The notes: generated from the letters alone by a model not told the origin. A stretch of 52,287 nt of DNA from Salinithrix halophila (GCF_042650125.1 NZ_JBHSAP010000005.1:1-52287), one strand, 5' to 3'; positions 8,888 to 16,818 are shown, numbered from the stretch's first letter. A program made the numbers and translations.

Positions 8888-9046
8888 ATGAACGCAAAAG
8901 CCGCTGTCTTCGCTTGCCGCTTCACCGGTGCAGTCGGGATCCTCGCATCCTTTTTGATGTGGAAAATCCATGGTCCCGTGGGATTCACCCTGGGGTTGAT
9001 CTTTTCATTGTTTTGGTTTGCTTTGGCCTGGTATTATCAACGATAA
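8888..9046 (+). CDS. Small two-helix membrane protein
   Basis: A 52-residue frame starting at ATG 8888, five bases after AGGTGA. It contains two hydrophobic stretches (residues 7-25 and 31-49) joined by a short HGP-containing turn and ends WYYQR. Just upstream a TATAGT with an extended TG (8862-8870) could be a promoter with a very short leader. The small gene is followed by a convincing terminator at 9131. I do not recognise the family; short helical-hairpin proteins of this kind often modulate membrane enzymes, but that is not shown here. Confidence 0.6.
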   Translation: MNAKAAVFACRFTGAVGILASFLMWKIHGPVGFTLGLIFSLFWFALAWYYQR

Positions 9047-9053
9047 ATCCAAA

Positions 9054-9070
9054 AGACGAAACCTGTCGAA
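9054..9070 (+). promoter_or_regulatory. Tandem Spo0A-box-like repeat
   Basis: AGACGAA (9054-9060) and TGTCGAA (9064-9070) lie exactly 10 bp apart; the Spo0A box is TGTCGAA/TGNCGAA. A TATAAC (9086-9091) follows the second box after 15 bases, so the box would overlap a -35 position. The only thing downstream is a 60-base stretch ending in the terminator at 9131-9158. Suggestive only. Confidence 0.3.
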
Positions 9071-9130
9071 AGAAGACCCCTTCATTATAACGCAACTTCG
9101 ATCATATTTGTTGCAAATCTGACCATAATG

Positions 9131-9158
9131 AAACCAGCTCCCGAGGAGCTGGTTTTTT
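9131..9158 (+). terminator. Intrinsic terminator
   Basis: A 10-bp perfect stem (AACCAGCTCC / GGAGCTGGTT, 3-base loop) is followed by TTTT on the plus strand. It overlaps the stop of the convergent SDR gene and may work for both strands. Confidence 0.85.
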
Positions 9159-9927
9159 AATTCTCCACTTGAAACTGTCGGTTATCGAATCCCCCCGTCA
9201 CCGGGATGACCGCTCCGGTGATAAAATCGGAATCTTCCTGAACCAGGAATTCAATCACCCGGGCGAGATCCCCGCCGGTGCCGGGACGTCCGACAAGGTT
9301 CTTCGATTCATGTTTTCCGCGAGCGGCGGCAATCGGCGCTTCTTTATAGGGATGGCGGATATCCCCAGGGGAAACCATATTCACAGTGATCCCGTAGGGA
9401 GCCGTTTCTTGCGCCATCGTTCTCGTCAATGAGACGACGCCCGCTTTAGCAGCAGCATAAGCGGAAAAGCCGGGCCAGGCCGGGGCGATTTCCACCTCGG
9501 GAAAGCCGAAGGTAATGATTCGCCCCCACCCCTGCTCCTGCATCAGGGGAACGGCCTCCCGAGTGCAATAGAAAACCCCAGAAAGATTGCCGCCCACCAT
9601 CTCCCGCCATTGGTTATCCTCCATCTCCACTGTGGGGATCCGCTTAAACAAAAAAGGGCCCGCCGCGCAGACCAGGACGTCTAGCCGTCCCCAGCGGCGG
9701 CGGATTTCGCCGGAAATCTTCCGGACGGCTTCCGGGCTCGACACATCCCCTTGGACCGCCAGCACTTCCCGTCCCATTCCTCGGATCTCCTGTGCCAACT
9801 GTTCCGCCGGTTTCCGGCTGGTACGGTAATTGACCACGATATGACAACCGATTTCCGCCAATCTTTTGGCAACTTGCGCCCCCAGACCGGAGGCTCCTCC
9901 GGTTACCCACGCTACCCGACCTTCCAT
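9157..9927 (-). CDS. SDR family oxidoreductase lacking the usual catalytic serine
   Basis: A 256-residue classical-length short-chain dehydrogenase: nucleotide-binding TGGASGLGA (residues 9-17), NYRTS after beta-2 (a pattern that favours NADP), GDVSS, CAAG in place of NNAG, the YAAAK active-site pair, and SPGDI plus a C-terminal VIPVTGG strand. The Ser expected 13 residues before the active Tyr is a Glu; the local sequence is TFGFPEVEIAP. It resembles FabG in overall layout. It may act on a different substrate class or be catalytically altered. It stands alone on the minus strand, and no promoter was identified with confidence. Confidence 0.85.
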   Translation of the reverse strand: MEGRVAWVTGGASGLGAQVAKRLAEIGCHIVVNYRTSRKPAEQLAQEIRGMGREVLAVQGDVSSPEAVRKISGEIRRRWGRLDVLVCAAGPFLFKRIPTVEMEDNQWREMVGGNLSGVFYCTREAVPLMQEQGWGRIITFGFPEVEIAPAWPGFSAYAAAKAGVVSLTRTMAQETAPYGITVNMVSPGDIRHPYKEAPIAAARGKHESKNLVGRPGTGGDLARVIEFLVQEDSDFITGAVIPVTGGFDNRQFQVEN

Positions 9928-10040
9928 TCCGCTTCCTCCCCGCTTGGTTCATCCCATTCATTGTATCGAAGATGAAAAATGGACGCAAAAAACGAAATTG
10001 TTGCCAGGTAAAAAGGGAAGGACTCGGTAAGGTTAAACTG

Positions 10041-10292
10041 CTAGCCGTCCTCTCTCGGCTCCAAAATCTGTTTGGCCATCAACAAGAGAAAAATCGCCCC
10101 AAATAAGATGCCTCCCACCGTCCACCAGGGACTCGGTTCCAAAATGGAGGCGGCCAAGATAATTACCGCCACCCCTCCACAGGCTGTCGCCCGGTAAAAA
10201 CGCCTTTTTGTCCACCAGGCCATAGCGGCTGAAAACAGCGTGATTACGATCATCACTTTCCATTCCCACAGGGAAAAGACAGACCAGTCCAT
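10041..10292 (-). CDS. Small integral membrane protein
   Basis: An 83-residue protein beginning MDWSVFSLWEWKV, with three hydrophobic segments (about 12-28, 36-50 and 55-74) and a charged C-terminus (EPREDG). The ATG at 10292 has GGAGGG eight bases upstream; the longer frame to 10328 does not. No family recognised. It lies between the lipase and the SDR gene, all on the minus strand, with gaps over 100 bases, so it is probably expressed alone or by read-through. Confidence 0.6.
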   Translation of the reverse strand: MDWSVFSLWEWKVMIVITLFSAAMAWWTKRRFYRATACGGVAVIILAASILEPSPWWTVGGILFGAIFLLLMAKQILEPREDG

Positions 10293-10424
10293 AGTAGAAT
10301 CCCTCCATTCTTCTCCAGTATGACCCAAGGCGGCAGGAACCCATACGGTGGGGGAGATGACTGGTTTCCATGGGCAAAAAAATCCGTCCCACTAAGGGAC
10401 GGAACCATGGATTCGATAGAGCAC

Positions 10425-12071
10425 TCAGTTCTTTTTATCGGGTGCTGGGACATAGAAGGAACGGATCTCTGTTCGCTGGAAACGTTCTCCCCGGTCATTC
10501 TTCCCTTCGATATCCAGCGTAAGGTTGTAAACACCGGGGGTCTTTAGGGGGGGAAGCTTTCCGGTGAAAGAGCCTCGTCCGTCTTTTGGAGCCAATTGCA
10601 TTTGGCCCTGGAAGCCCTTAGCCTTCATGGCAGAGACCCTCTTTGAACCAGGTGGCGAAAGCCGCATTCGAACATGGAATTTCTTCGGATCCAGATCGGT
10701 CCCCTTCATATCCAGACGGACGGGTACTTCCTGGCCGAGCGCTGTCGGGGCTTTCACCTTGGTTTGCACCTTCGTCGCACCGGTGAAAGAAACGGCCAAT
10801 AAGTAAGCGCTGTTATTCTTGCTCTTGAGACGCACTTTCCAGGTACCGGCTTCCGGTCGGTCGATCCGATAGGCCTGAACTGCGGCCCCTTTGAAGATTT
10901 CCGTGTCTTGCCCTTTGATAAAATGGGGGCTCTGTTCCGTATATACCTTTCCGGAAGGAGAGCGAAGGGAGATCCCCACTCCAGCGTCACCGGCCATCAC
11001 GTGGAAAAGGATCTCTTCCTGCCCGGACTCCACCGGCACCTCCTCCACTATTTCGGCCCCAGAACCAATAGGTCCGCCTCTCACCAGCTGTTCACCCCCC
11101 GGTGAGCCATTCTCCCCGGAAACAGCAGCTGTCTCCGCCATTGTTTTTTCATCGGTGGAGGCAGCTTTTGCCGTTGTTCCCAGCACGGATTCAATACGGG
11201 GAAAAGAGGTACTCCCCTTGCGGAGAGCATCATGGTCGACATCGGCTGTAAAGAGATGCCGTCCATAAGGCAGATACGTACTCCACACATTGACCAGCCC
11301 GTCATTGCTCCCGCGGGGGGAAAGATAGGCTCCTCCCAACCACAAAGAAGAGGGAAACGGCCCCCAGTTCGTTCCTGCCGCCGTAAAATAACTATTTTTG
11401 CTCACATTGGCGTTGGAATCGGTTACCGAGCGAAAATACTCCATATAACCGGTCTGTAAACATTCCGTCCCGGCATCCCGCCTCCCAAGCAATTCCGCCA
11501 GCCAGCCGGCCCACCAGCTATATGCTAAGTCTGCGAGGTGGGAGCCCCGATGGGGGGATCCCAGTGTGATCACCCTTCCCACATACGGCCAAGCACTCGA
11601 GTGAACCAGCGCGGCCTGGGAATCAACTCCTCCCTTACTGTGGGCTACGATATTGACACGCTCTCCAAAATGTTGATGGATTTGCTTCAGCATGCTGGCG
11701 AGAAGCCGACCATTGGTCCACATATCATCGGCCTGAGACTCTGCATTGAGTTCGACGAAGGCGGTTCGATAGCCTCGGCTATAAACGATCTCATACATGT
11801 CATTGGGGCCATGGTACTTGGTATCTCCTCTCCAGCTATCCGAAGTGCCATGTAACCCATGTACAAAAACGATCGGCGGCTTGGAAGGGTCCATATTGGG
11901 AGGAGTTTCCCCCAAAGACCACGTACCCGGTTTCCCCGGTTGGGTACGAAACTCCCCCATCCGCTTGGGAGAGGGTGGCGATAAAGATTCCTTTCCCTGA
12001 ACTGCTCCTGCTGGCCACAGCAACACAGCCGATAACAACACCGCCATCCAACCCGTCCATCCCCGTCTCAA
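10425..12071 (-). CDS. Secreted alpha/beta-hydrolase lipase
   Basis: A 548-residue exported esterase or lipase. The start is TTG 12071, eight bases after AAGAGGTGG, giving a clean signal peptide (MRRGWTGWMAVLL..., cleavage near AGA-VQG); upstream codons in the same frame lack coding character. The hydrolase domain (about 50-330) has the oxyanion strand PIVFVHGLHGTSDSW, the nucleophile elbow AHSKGG, GSPHRGS, and later Asp and His (GSNDGLVN, DVDHDAL). This resembles secreted triacylglycerol lipases and PGAP1-like hydrolases. The C-terminal 200 residues look like two beta-sandwich modules (GDAGVGISLRSPSGKVY; TALGQEVPVRLDMKG) and may bind surface or substrate. No lid or metal site could be assigned. 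Confidence 0.85.
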   Translation of the reverse strand: MRRGWTGWMAVLLSAVLLWPAGAVQGKESLSPPSPKRMGEFRTQPGKPGTWSLGETPPNMDPSKPPIVFVHGLHGTSDSWRGDTKYHGPNDMYEIVYSRGYRTAFVELNAESQADDMWTNGRLLASMLKQIHQHFGERVNIVAHSKGGVDSQAALVHSSAWPYVGRVITLGSPHRGSHLADLAYSWWAGWLAELLGRRDAGTECLQTGYMEYFRSVTDSNANVSKNSYFTAAGTNWGPFPSSLWLGGAYLSPRGSNDGLVNVWSTYLPYGRHLFTADVDHDALRKGSTSFPRIESVLGTTAKAASTDEKTMAETAAVSGENGSPGGEQLVRGGPIGSGAEIVEEVPVESGQEEILFHVMAGDAGVGISLRSPSGKVYTEQSPHFIKGQDTEIFKGAAVQAYRIDRPEAGTWKVRLKSKNNSAYLLAVSFTGATKVQTKVKAPTALGQEVPVRLDMKGTDLDPKKFHVRMRLSPPGSKRVSAMKAKGFQGQMQLAPKDGRGSFTGKLPPLKTPGVYNLTLDIEGKNDRGERFQRTEIRSFYVPAPDKKN

Positions 12072-12156
12072 AAACCCCCACCTCTTTTCACTGAGAATGT
12101 TGGTAGGGTATTCGCTCTCTAGAATCGATATCCTTTTTTGTTTATTATAAATTTTG

Positions 12157-13077
12157 TTAATCTTCCAATCGCCCCTCCAAATCATGGAGAAGACCCGCCA
12201 TATCCGGGGGGAGGGGGGATTCAAAATGGTATTCCCGGCCATCCCGGGGGTGGACGAGGGTAAGGGAGGTGGCATGCAGGGCTTGCCTGTCCAAATCAAC
12301 CACTCCACCTTTGCCGCCGTACAGATCGTCACCGATGATCGGATGGCCTTCATGGGAGAGATGAACACGGATTTGATGGGTTCGCCCCGTCTCCAAAGAA
12401 AGGCGGAGAAGAGAGGCCTCAGGAAAGGTACGTAAGACATGAAAATGCGTAACCGCATGCACTCCTTCCGCTGTCACCCTGCGACGGGCGGGAAATTCCT
12501 TGGACCGTCCGATGGGACCGTCCATCATTCCGCTCCTTTGCTCCATCCGTCCTTGTACCAACGCAAGGTATTCCCGCTTGTAACGACGCCGGTCCATCTC
12601 TTTCGAGAGAAATCCATGGGCGTGGGCATGTTTGGCAAAGACAATCAGGCCGGACGTATTTTTATCCAGCCGGGTTACAGGGCGGACGAGATGGAACTCC
12701 CCTCGCTCCCGCCAGAAATGGGCGAGGGCGTTGGCCAGGGTCCCGTCCTTATATCCCCGGGTCGGGTGAACGACGATCCCCGGCGGTTTGTCGAGAATGA
12801 TCAGATCGTCGTCTTCATGAACCACGTCGATGGGTATTGGCTGGGGTTCGATCCCTTCGCCTTCATCGGTTGGAACCGGAACCTGCACTTCATCCCCGGC
12901 ACGTACCCGGGAGGTGAGATAAACCGGCTCACCGTTCACCATCACCCCCTCCCCCTGTCGGATGCGGCGAAACATGCGTCGGGAAAAACGAAACCGGTTT
13001 TTCAACACTTGACGCACCATTTTTCCGTCTTCCTCCTCCCGCACCCGATGAACAAACCCCGACTGCCCACTCTCCAT
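12157..13077 (-). CDS. RluA family pseudouridine synthase
   Basis: A 306-residue RNA-modifying enzyme that converts uridine to pseudouridine in rRNA or tRNA. An N-terminal S4-like RNA-binding segment (RFSRRMFRRIRQGEGVMVNGEPV) is followed by the synthase domain, with the RluA motif HPTRG, catalytic RLDKNTSGL, and the substrate-binding TGRTHQIRVHLSHEGHPIIGDDLYGG. It belongs to the RluD/YjbO-like group; target sites cannot be assigned. An extended -10 (TGGTATACT, 13116-13123 on the minus strand) lies about 40 bases before the ATG. It precedes the lipase on the same strand with an 85-base gap. Confidence 0.9.
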   Translation of the reverse strand: MESGQSGFVHRVREEEDGKMVRQVLKNRFRFSRRMFRRIRQGEGVMVNGEPVYLTSRVRAGDEVQVPVPTDEGEGIEPQPIPIDVVHEDDDLIILDKPPGIVVHPTRGYKDGTLANALAHFWRERGEFHLVRPVTRLDKNTSGLIVFAKHAHAHGFLSKEMDRRRYKREYLALVQGRMEQRSGMMDGPIGRSKEFPARRRVTAEGVHAVTHFHVLRTFPEASLLRLSLETGRTHQIRVHLSHEGHPIIGDDLYGGKGGVVDLDRQALHATSLTLVHPRDGREYHFESPLPPDMAGLLHDLEGRLED

Positions 13078-13185
13078 ACAGCCTTTCCCCTTTCTTGCCC
13101 GATCACTGTCCGCTTAGTATACCATCCTTAAACGGTAATAAGGAAAACCGCCTCATCACGACCCCCGCCGGGTGAAGGTGTAAAC

Positions 13186-13229
13186 AAAAAAGCCGCCTAC
13201 TCCCATTCTTGCAGGTGAAGGCGGTTTTT
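13186..13229 (-). terminator. Intrinsic terminator after the lipoprotein gene
   Basis: On the minus strand AACCGCCT pairs with AGGCGGCTT across a 20-base loop, followed by TTTTT, eight bases past the stop of the transglutaminase-like gene. Confidence 0.75.
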
Positions 13230-13237
13230 CGCCGGGA

Positions 13238-14920
13238 TTAATACATCACTCCGGTACGGGTATGGGTTTTAGCGAACTCGCCGGGTTTCGGATCAAAATA
13301 CTTGGTGGTATAGCGGCGAACGAACCGGTCGTTTCCGTCGATGTAGCCGGAACCCCAAGTCGGGTCCATCGTCAGCCACCTACCGTCCACCTTCACCTCC
13401 ACCCAGGCGTGGCGGTTACCATCAGCCACCCCCTGGACGAAACGGGTCTCGATATCGATGGAACGAAGGAGAGCGATGGCTAAGAAGGAATAATCCTGAC
13501 AAACCCCTTCTTTCTCCTTCAGTGTCTTCCGTGCACTGTCATCATACTCAAATTCGTCATTTTTAAACTTCTGTACGTCGTAACGAATATTCTTAGCCAC
13601 GTATTCATAGACGGCCAGCGCCTTTGCCTGATCTCCTTTTTTACCCTGGGTCAATTCTTCCGCGAGTGCACGAATCGTCTCGTCCTTGGATTGAATTCCC
13701 CGTGAAGGAAGCAGATTTCGAAGATCACGGTCCGACGTATTGGTTACGGTGAACCGAGCGACCCCAAAAAAGCGGAAATAATCCCGTTGCTCATCGGTAA
13801 TCTCTGGAACGTTAACCGTCACTTCGTACTCCCCTTTGCCAAAGCGGAGCCAAAAGGTATCGTCAAACCGATAATTTTTCACCGGAACAAAATAAGTGGC
13901 TTCCATGCCGTCTTTTTTCGTCTGAACGATAAGATGTTTTGTCTGGTCAGCATAGGGAGCATCGGGGTTGATCCGCCCCTTGATCCGGTATTTCATATTC
14001 GCCGAATCCCCGCCGGCGAGAGGAGACGCCAACTTTACTCCCCGTTCATCATAGTGCTTAAAATACTCGATCGGGTTTCTTTTTCTGTCAGCCGTATTCT
14101 CCACCAGGAGGCTACCCGCTTCGTTATAGTAGTCCTTCCGCTTCTTATCAGGAGTGAGCAGGGTCAGTTGATGGACTCCTTTTCCGTAAAAGAGGGGGAT
14201 TTTCCCCACAAACTTCCCCTGCTCCAGAGGGAAAAGGTGCTCCCATTGCTTGCCGTCTTTCTCCAGACGAACCATCACCCGTCCGTTCTCAATCTTACCG
14301 AGAGAGCCCTCCAGGTTAAAAACTCCCTTTGCCTGGGTCAACCCTGAAGTCGGTCGATCGATTTTCAGCCCAGCCGCTTGACCAGCTCGGGTCAGTGCGA
14401 CATCCCGCTTTTTTTCGGGATTCACATTGATCACTTCAAAGCGGGCCAAGTCATAGAAACGATCCTCCTCATCTTTACCGGGAAGACGAACCGTTACCTG
14501 GTATTTCCCCTTGCCGTCGAAGAGTTGCACCCGTTGACTAAAACGACCGTCACGCAGCGGAGCATAATAGGAGAATTCCATCTCCTTACCTCCGTCGCTC
14601 TCCTTCTCTACTTCGATCCAAGCGACATCCGAACGAAATCCCCTGTATTTCTTAGCAGATCCCTTAATCTCCAACTGGGAATTCACCGCGAATTCTTGGT
14701 AACGCGGAGAGGAAAGCCTCCCGCCCACTTCGTCGGCGTAAGGTTCCAGCTTTAACTCTCTCAAATCCAGTTCTTCGTTTTTCTTCTCGGCCAGGGCATC
14801 ATATTTGCCCAGCTTTTGCTTTGCTTCGGTCTCGAAATCAGCTAACAGACCGCACCCTGCCAACACAACGAGCGACAGAGCTGTCATCAACGCCCCCCAC
14901 ATACCGATTCTTCTGTTCAT
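13238..14920 (-). CDS. Transglutaminase-like lipoprotein with three Ig-like repeats
   Basis: A 560-residue surface lipoprotein. The signal ends in the lipobox LAGC (Cys 23), so it is anchored outside the membrane. Three related beta modules follow; each ends in a pattern of FxxxxxLxxGKGxYxVTV, then P, then a strand ending in VxN (near residues 130-170, 230-275 and 350-395). The C-terminal transglutaminase core has Cys in KEGVCQDYS (about 474), His in NRHAWVEV (about 504) and Asp in TMDPTWG (about 519). Such domains act as peptidases or cross-linkers; many Bacillales members are cell-wall associated. It has its own promoter and terminator. Upstream are the Spo0A-type boxes and a separate mini-transcript. 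Confidence 0.88.
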   Translation of the reverse strand: MNRRIGMWGALMTALSLVVLAGCGLLADFETEAKQKLGKYDALAEKKNEELDLRELKLEPYADEVGGRLSSPRYQEFAVNSQLEIKGSAKKYRGFRSDVAWIEVEKESDGGKEMEFSYYAPLRDGRFSQRVQLFDGKGKYQVTVRLPGKDEEDRFYDLARFEVINVNPEKKRDVALTRAGQAAGLKIDRPTSGLTQAKGVFNLEGSLGKIENGRVMVRLEKDGKQWEHLFPLEQGKFVGKIPLFYGKGVHQLTLLTPDKKRKDYYNEAGSLLVENTADRKRNPIEYFKHYDERGVKLASPLAGGDSANMKYRIKGRINPDAPYADQTKHLIVQTKKDGMEATYFVPVKNYRFDDTFWLRFGKGEYEVTVNVPEITDEQRDYFRFFGVARFTVTNTSDRDLRNLLPSRGIQSKDETIRALAEELTQGKKGDQAKALAVYEYVAKNIRYDVQKFKNDEFEYDDSARKTLKEKEGVCQDYSFLAIALLRSIDIETRFVQGVADGNRHAWVEVKVDGRWLTMDPTWGSGYIDGNDRFVRRYTTKYFDPKPGEFAKTHTRTGVMY

Positions 14921-14950
14921 GGTCTCCTCCGATCCTCAAGATCCACCCTC

Positions 14951-14981
14951 ATTATATCAGGGGAGGGTCTATGATTTTCAA
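14951..14981 (-). promoter_or_regulatory. Candidate promoter of the transglutaminase-like gene
   Basis: A perfect TATAAT (14951-14956, minus strand) sits 30 bases before the ATG. TTGAAA (14976-14981) lies 19 bases upstream of it, which is longer than ideal. Confidence 0.5.
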
Positions 14982-15030
14982 TAAAAAAAGGGGACAACCC
15001 CCGTGAATACGTCCAACGGCGGGTGTCCCA
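14982..15030 (-). terminator. Intrinsic terminator in front of the lipoprotein promoter
   Basis: On the minus strand GGGACA (15029-15024) pairs with TGTCCC (14996-14991), extended by CCC/GGG inner pairs, and is followed by seven T (14989-14983). It is upstream of the lipoprotein promoter, so it cannot end that gene. It must end a separate minus-strand transcript starting between it and about 15165. Confidence 0.7.
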
Positions 15031-15063
15031 CTATACAGAAAGACCAAGACCAAAGAACAGCGT

Positions 15064-15165
15064 TCAAGAGAAGACTCCATCCCGCATTGCACCCAAAATC
15101 ACCATCCCACTGGGAGCATTCCCCAGCAGGAAGGGAAATTCCTTGAGTACATTCTTATCATACAA
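15064..15165 (-). other. Open frame with coding-like composition inside a possible mini-transcript
   Basis: The minus-strand frame from the stop at 15187-15189 down to TGA at 15064 is open for 41 codons. From the TTG at 15165 it would give 33 residues, including a hydrophobic stretch FPFLLGNAPSGMVILGAM and ending RDGVFS. No clear ribosome site precedes the TTG, and a possible -10 element overlaps this part, so a true start could be the internal ATG at 15105 (13 codons). Alternatively it is the remnant of a decayed gene. It lies between Spo0A-like boxes and an intrinsic terminator, next to an RRNPP-like regulator. Confidence 0.2.
15157..15162 (-). promoter_or_regulatory. Candidate -10 element of the mini-transcript
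   Basis: TATGAT on the minus strand. The hexamer 17 bases upstream (AACACA, 15180-15185) is a poor -35, as is usual at activator-dependent promoters. The tandem boxes at 15194-15210 would be centred near -48 and -58. Confidence 0.3.
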
Positions 15166-15193
15166 CAGATCGAGGCTTTTGTGTTTTTAAAAG

Positions 15194-15210
15194 TTCGACA
15201 AAATTCGACA
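15194..15210 (-). promoter_or_regulatory. Tandem perfect Spo0A boxes, 10 bp apart
   Basis: On the minus strand TGTCGAA occurs at 15204-15210 and again at 15194-15200, separated by TTT. This geometry (two 7-bp boxes with a 10-bp period) is that of the tandem Spo0A site at the Bacillus subtilis abrB promoter. Both are perfect matches. The site lies in the divergent region between the XRE-TPR regulator (214 bases away) and the lipoprotein gene (274 bases away). Confidence 0.55.
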
Positions 15211-15300
15211 AAAAATCAGCCGATGTTAAGCCTTTTTCAGGCTGTCTTTGCTTAAAGTTTTAAAACATCCTCCGTAACCGGTACCATTTTCCTCGGTCTC

Positions 15301-15328
15301 TTGACAGAGGAAATGCAGCCGGTAACAT
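15301..15328 (+). promoter_or_regulatory. Candidate sigma-A promoter of the XRE-TPR regulator
   Basis: TTGACA (15301-15306), 16 bases, then TAACAT (15323-15328), about 95 bases before the GTG start. Confidence 0.5.
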
Positions 15329-15423
15329 AGTAATGATATAGAAGTCCCGTAAGGCTGGTGGAACTCATCATCTTTTTACCACTGCAATGCAGCCCCCGGG
15401 ACCATCTTACAGGAAAGGGGGAC

Positions 15424-16812
15424 GTGCTCATCGGTCTGGGAACCAACATCCGGCGTCGGCGTAGAGAACTGAGATTAACTCAGTCGGAACTAGCCGAAGG
15501 GATTCTATCCGTCCCTTACCTCAGCCTCATCGAAAATGAAAAGGCGAACCCCCGGCCCGACATCCTTCAACCCCTTGCCAGGCGGCTGCGATCCACTGTT
15601 CAGAATCTCCTTGGCGTTACGGACCAGGAAACGGTCCGACAAGCAGAGGAGCTTATCAACCAAGTCCACACCTCTCTGATTAGCCGAGGCCCCGAACAGG
15701 CACTGGAAGAATTGGAATTGCTGAAAAAGTTAGCAGAAAGCGTCAATGATACCAAAATCCTGATCCAGGTCGACCTTCTGGAAATCAACTGTTATACCCA
15801 CCGTCTAGATGATAGGAAGTACTGGGTAAAGGTGAAGGAATTTGAAGCACGCTGGGATCAGTTGGAGGAAGATCCCAACCTATTTGTCTGGTACCTGCGC
15901 ATCAAAGGTAATCATCATTTTTTTCAAGACCAGTACGACCAGGCCCTGCACTACTACAAAGAGGCCGAAAAGCTTCTGCCCAGTGTGACCAATCCCTTGG
16001 AGAAAGCTTATATCTACGGTAATCTAGGTAAAGCCCACCTTCAGATGTCCAACCCGTCTCTGTGTATTCTCTACGCAGAAAAGGCGATTGAAATCATGCT
16101 CCACCAGGATCGTTGGCAGGAAATGTGCCATATGCTCAACGTGCTGGGTGCATGCTACAGCCAAAAGGGGGATTTCCAAGACGCGATTGACTGCTTTGAG
16201 CGTGTGCTCCGCATGGGCGAACAATTCTCCATGTCCCAAGTGCTTATTTCCCACACGTATCACGAGATGGGTTCTTGCTACATGCGGCTTGGAGACTACG
16301 AACTGGCCACCTGTTACCTGCACCGTTCCCTAGAAGTGGTGGAATCCGTGGAACTCCACGAGTGGGAAATCGGGTGCGTCCATAAGGTTCTCTGTCAAAT
16401 CTATATCCGGACCGGTGATTTGGATCAGGCCCAACGTCACGCGACCGAGGCGATCCGTTGTCTCAAAAATCGGGATAAGTTTCTGGCGGAATGCCTGATC
16501 TACTTAGGCCAAATCCACTATGCACGCAAGGAAGAAAAGGCTTTCGTCGAACGGTATAAGGAAGCGATCCGTACCTTCCGCCGTTTGCAAACACCGGAAC
16601 ATGTTGCCCGTGCCTCCCACACCCTAGGTCAATATTTTTATGAAAAAGATAACATCAAAGAGGGAATGCGCTATCTTCTGATGGCCGCTGAATACTACAA
16701 CGCCGTCCTCCCGCCCGTTGATTTCGACATCGAACTCCCTTTTCCCTCCGGGAAGGATACATCCATGGAATCCCCCTATACAGAAGGAGCAAGACTAAAA
16801 CAGCACCACTAG
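15424..16812 (+). CDS. XRE-type helix-turn-helix regulator with TPR domain (RRNPP-like)
   Basis: A 462-residue cytoplasmic regulator. The N-terminal XRE helix-turn-helix (LGTNIRRRRRELRLTQSELAEG...PYLSLIENEKANPRPDIL, about 4-60) is joined to roughly 380 residues of tetratricopeptide helices (e.g. AYIYGNLGKAHL, CHMLNVLGACYSQKGDFQDAIDCFERVL, ISHTYHEMGSCYMRLGDYELATCYLHRSL). This is the plan of RRNPP receptors such as PlcR and NprR, which bind imported signalling peptides. The start is GTG 15424, three bases past GGAAAGGGGG. No propeptide gene follows: a terminator comes directly after the stop. Peptide dependence is therefore unproved; it could be autonomous. Confidence 0.85.
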   Translation: MLIGLGTNIRRRRRELRLTQSELAEGILSVPYLSLIENEKANPRPDILQPLARRLRSTVQNLLGVTDQETVRQAEELINQVHTSLISRGPEQALEELELLKKLAESVNDTKILIQVDLLEINCYTHRLDDRKYWVKVKEFEARWDQLEEDPNLFVWYLRIKGNHHFFQDQYDQALHYYKEAEKLLPSVTNPLEKAYIYGNLGKAHLQMSNPSLCILYAEKAIEIMLHQDRWQEMCHMLNVLGACYSQKGDFQDAIDCFERVLRMGEQFSMSQVLISHTYHEMGSCYMRLGDYELATCYLHRSLEVVESVELHEWEIGCVHKVLCQIYIRTGDLDQAQRHATEAIRCLKNRDKFLAECLIYLGQIHYARKEEKAFVERYKEAIRTFRRLQTPEHVARASHTLGQYFYEKDNIKEGMRYLLMAAEYYNAVLPPVDFDIELPFPSGKDTSMESPYTEGARLKQHH

Positions 16813-16818
16813 ACCACA

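Noticed and set aside
12072..12458. N-terminal extension of the lipase frame
   Set aside because: The part upstream of TTG 12071 overlaps the pseudouridine synthase gene, lacks a ribosome site and would bury the signal peptide.
16720..16735. Another TTCGACA (Spo0A-type word) near the end of the XRE-TPR gene
   Set aside because: Single copy inside a coding region with no promoter nearby; expected by chance in a window of this size.
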